From positions 22,489 to 77,910 of the forward strand of contig CAJTRE010000009.1 of assembly GCA_910578495.1 (NCBI GenBank): a DNA stretch of 55,422 nucleotides, in the 5' to 3' direction. The position numbers and the translations under genes were made by a program. Position 1 is the first letter of the stretch. Every line of letters starts with the position of its first letter. The DNA comes from an uncultured Dorea sp. (GTDB lineage: Bacteria > Bacillota > Clostridia > Lachnospirales > Lachnospiraceae). This document shows positions 53,378 to 55,422 of the stretch, piece after piece. The notes below the pieces were generated by a model. That model was not told where the DNA came from and made no database searches. It saw nothing but the letters and a program-made list of their open reading frames with translations.

Positions 53378-54627
53378 TACTCCTTTAAAATCATCTCGTA
53401 CTTTTTGTAGATTTCATCTGCGAAGGTTTTCAATTCACTTTCTGAATATGGAGACTCGCCGCCGATAATTCTACTTCTTACTTCTAGCAGCTTATCTCCT
53501 GCCGCCCTGCTTGCCTGAGATAAAAACACACAATCTTCTATACGATCAAAACAATTTAGCACTTCTTCTTTTGCCGGCTTCTCATTCAGGTAACTTTCAA
53601 ACCCATCTCGATTTACCGGATAATCTGTGCCGACTTCAATAGACGAATTATAATACTTTGTTGAGTCTCCTCCCTGCCTTTCCGTATCCAGGAAGAACCG
53701 AAGAAAATCATAACATATCTTCTTTTCCTTTGAATTCGAACTTACCGCTCCATAACTCTGTACATATGCCGTCCGTTTTCCCATGGCCGTCGGAAGCACT
53801 TGGTAATCAAGATTTTCTTCTCCAAAATTACTTTTCACAAACTGGGATGATCCGGAACGTTGTGAAGATTCGGCATGTTCATCTCCCTCTTGCTCTGCTC
53901 TTTGTAAACTAATTTCTGCTAAACTATTTGCAAGTTCAACATATATTGTCTTATCAAACAGCACTTCCTGTCCTTCGTAATCCAATGCATTTTCCAGCAA
54001 TTGAAATGCTGATGTAAAGCAGTATCTATCCATTTCATTCAGCGCTTTTTGATTTCCACTCTCTCGTATCGCTTTCATACAATCCATCAATGATTCTTCT
54101 TCTGAAACATCCACCTTATCTGCTTCCTCTTGTACAAGCATCGGTAAGTCAATGGTAATCGGAAGCACATATTGCCGCCCATTGTATGTTCCCACCTTCA
54201 AAATTCCCTTTGGAATGTTGATATTTTCCCAAAGCTTATCTTTTTTTATAAAATCATCCAGATTACAAAACACACCACTTTCCATCGCTTTATTCACATT
54301 TGGGAATAGAAAGTTCCGTTCATACGCCTCATAACCTCTTGATTGCAGAATAAAGAGATCCGGTCCTTTCCCAGACATAATATCTGTCTTCATTTGCTTT
54401 ATTTTTGCTTCGTCTTCCGATTCTTCAGAAAGTGCTTCCAATTGTATCTTTACTCCCGGGTTTTTTTCTCTATATATTTGGGCTATTGTTTCTACTTCCG
54501 CATATAAGTAATTACTAACGCACACACGAATTACTTTCTCATTCAAATCTGAAGATTGACTGCCGTTACATCCGCCCAACATAGTTACCGTTAACACCGC
54601 TGCAAGAAACAAACTAAACTTTTTCAC
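53377..54627 (-). CDS. extracellular solute-binding lipoprotein (copy 2)
   Basis: The 416-aa family-1 binding protein has lipobox LGGC (C20) and the same length as copy 1. Differences from copy 1 are spread evenly, so the duplication is not recent. It contains GKGPDLFILQSRG and YVLPITIDLPMLV like its paralogue. It is likely anchored outside the membrane and hands its ligand to the two permeases. Confidence 0.88.
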   Translation of the reverse strand: MKKFSLFLAAVLTVTMLGGCNGSQSSDLNEKVIRVCVSNYLYAEVETIAQIYREKNPGVKIQLEALSEESEDEAKIKQMKTDIMSGKGPDLFILQSRGYEAYERNFLFPNVNKAMESGVFCNLDDFIKKDKLWENINIPKGILKVGTYNGRQYVLPITIDLPMLVQEEADKVDVSEEESLMDCMKAIRESGNQKALNEMDRYCFTSAFQLLENALDYEGQEVLFDKTIYVELANSLAEISLQRAEQEGDEHAESSQRSGSSQFVKSNFGEENLDYQVLPTAMGKRTAYVQSYGAVSSNSKEKKICYDFLRFFLDTERQGGDSTKYYNSSIEVGTDYPVNRDGFESYLNEKPAKEEVLNCFDRIEDCVFLSQASRAAGDKLLEVRSRIIGGESPYSESELKTFADEIYKKYEMILKE

Positions 54628-54666
54628 AGAATCCCTCCCACCTTAAATTGTCTGCTTATTTTAAAA

Positions 54667-54696
54667 AATCCTACCTATTTTAAAATAGGCAGGATT
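54667..54696 (-). terminator. terminator/attenuator between the Cys-rich peptide and binding-protein genes (copy 2)
   Basis: Arms 54667-54681 and 54682-54696 (AATCCTACCTATTTT with AAAATAGGCAGGATT) pair with one mismatch. On the minus strand the stem is followed by a T6 run (overlapping its base). It would limit transcription into the transporter genes relative to the peptide gene. Confidence 0.65.
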
Positions 54697-54780
54697 CCCT
54701 TTAGTTACCTTGATATCACTCACTATTCCGTTCGTTTTCTGACTCTGTCATATCACATTATTAATTTAAAATCGATTGGA

Positions 54781-55047
54781 TTAGTTGTATCCCTTACACA
54801 CAATTCTTGTTTGCTTTTCTATCTTAGATGTCCCAATACCACAAGTTGTACATTTATATGTTACTGTCCTCGCATGTTCTTGTACAATATCATTTCCATG
54901 CCCTTTTCCATGTTTACATCGATACTCATTAATATTATACCAACTGCCCCAAGTCCCAACAGTAGCACGAATAGTTCCAACTCCGCAGTTTCCGCAAATC
55001 TGCCCTCTTGGCTGAATATCTGCCGCTTTAACACCACTGCCTACTGC
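54781..55047 (-). CDS. secreted six-cysteine small protein (copy 2), 3' exon
   Basis: This paralogue of 30174-30494 has mature start ADIQPRGQICGNCG and six Cys in the order CGNC, RCKHG, KCTTCG and VCKGYN. The 5' part, with the start codon and most of the signal peptide, is not contiguous: upstream of about 55045 the sequence turns into the 3' end of a group II intron. The apparent GTG start at 55065 lies within the intron. If the intron splices, the gene may still be functional; the 5' exon lies outside the window. Confidence 0.75.
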   Translation of the reverse strand, partial: AVGSGVKAADIQPRGQICGNCGVGTIRATVGTWGSWYNINEYRCKHGKGHGNDIVQEHARTVTYKCTTCGIGTSKIEKQTRIVCKGYN

Positions 55048-55422
55048 AGTAGAGTAGGAAAGCACCGCCTTTCCCTATTTCTAAGGTAGGTTTGTGCAGT
55101 CCTCTCCCCGAACCGTGCTTGCATTTCTCAATGCACACGGCTCTCCATCTTTGCTCCGTTACAGGTTATTTCTTTTCGCCATGATGTATAGCCATGTGAC
55201 ACTTGTGGCATACCACGATTGTTTTCCGTCTTTTGGCTATCATTATCTTTTCCCATTCTGATTTTCCTTTAAGGTTTTTAACCTTGTTTACATGATGAAT
55301 TTCGTATCTGTCACTTTCCGTACACCCACACACTTCACATATCTTCGCCTTTAATCGGCTTTCTAATGTTGTTACGTCATGGGAATAATTTTTAGCTGTT
55401 TGTGGAACAATATCAGTAAACT
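55046..55422 (-). mobile_element. group II intron, 3' end (runs off the right edge)
   Basis: On the minus strand the order is: the end of an intron-encoded protein, a domain V hairpin (55104-55143; GAGCCGTGTGCATTGAGAAA then TGCAAGCACGGTTCGGGGAG) and a domain VI-like segment ending near 55045. The exact splice site is uncertain by a few bases. Confidence 0.85.
55166..55422 (-). CDS. ltrA: group II intron-encoded protein, C-terminal HNH endonuclease domain (partial)
   Basis: The last 84 residues of a reverse transcriptase/maturase are visible. They form the HNH domain with zinc-binding CEVCGCTESDRYEIHHVNKV, then KTIVVCHKCHMAIHHGEKK-stop. The HNH histidines and both CxxC motifs are intact, so target-site cleavage looks possible. 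The rest of the protein lies beyond the window edge. Confidence 0.9.
   Translation of the reverse strand, partial: FTDIVPQTAKNYSHDVTTLESRLKAKICEVCGCTESDRYEIHHVNKVKNLKGKSEWEKIMIAKRRKTIVVCHKCHMAIHHGEKK

Noticed and set aside
55038..55065. GTG start for the copy 2 Cys-rich protein
   Set aside because: The sequence upstream of about 55045 is group II intron, so this start would give a protein without a signal peptide.

Overview
The window looks like a chromosomal segment of a Gram-positive, strictly fermentative gut Clostridia, most likely Lachnospiraceae. The evidence is the Enterococcus-type V-ATPase operon, the long Bacillus-like SRP RNA, a DUF4080 radical SAM gene, AT-rich codon use and a typical gut mobilizable element. 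The species cannot be fixed from sequence alone. No rRNA, tRNA or CRISPR array was seen.

Layout. (1) 1-8.3 kb, minus strand: a V-type, probably sodium-coupled, ATPase operon in the order G/H-I-K-E-C-F-A-B, with subunit D presumably just outside the left edge. A 64-bp tandem repeat sits after B and a diverged copy of it lies between F and A. (2) 8.3-18.9 kb: housekeeping genes (trmL, a PurM-like protein, a VanW-family protein, a 34-aa membrane peptide, a B12-binding radical SAM protein, tadA, dgt, an HTH protein, glyA), with the SRP RNA on the plus strand. (3) 19.0-20.3 kb, plus strand: a cobalamin riboswitch with terminator controlling a DUF4430 protein and an ECF S-component, probably a B12 uptake unit. 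(4) 20.3-30.6 kb, minus strand: two FtsX/MacB-type ABC ATPase-permease pairs, preceded by cassette copy 1: a secreted six-cysteine peptide, a lipoprotein binding protein, MalF/MalG-like permeases (fused here by an extra G in a G7 run) and a 219-aa membrane protein. (5) 30.7-50.8 kb: a Cys-rich RiPP cluster of the Clostridium CcpM type (radical SAM maturase, TIGR04066-like protein, acyl-carrier-like protein, short Cys precursor, FtsX-type transporter, ABC exporter, ABC-2 transporter, lipoprotein, MFS). Several genes are frameshifted, and the cluster is split by an 8.1-kb integrative mobilizable element (about 34.37-42.50 kb) with a large serine recombinase, a MobV relaxase and a recognisable MobV-type oriT. 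Similar C-terminal gene remnants, resembling a lanthionine synthetase end, lie on both sides of the cluster. (6) 51.0-55.4 kb: cassette copy 2 with separate permease genes. Its peptide gene is interrupted inside the signal-peptide region by a group II intron that runs off the right edge.

The most notable features are the duplicated cassette (secreted Cys-rich peptide + binding lipoprotein + sugar-type permeases + 220-aa membrane protein, without a MalK-like ATPase) and the decaying RiPP cluster between the two copies. I do not recognise the cassette as a described system.
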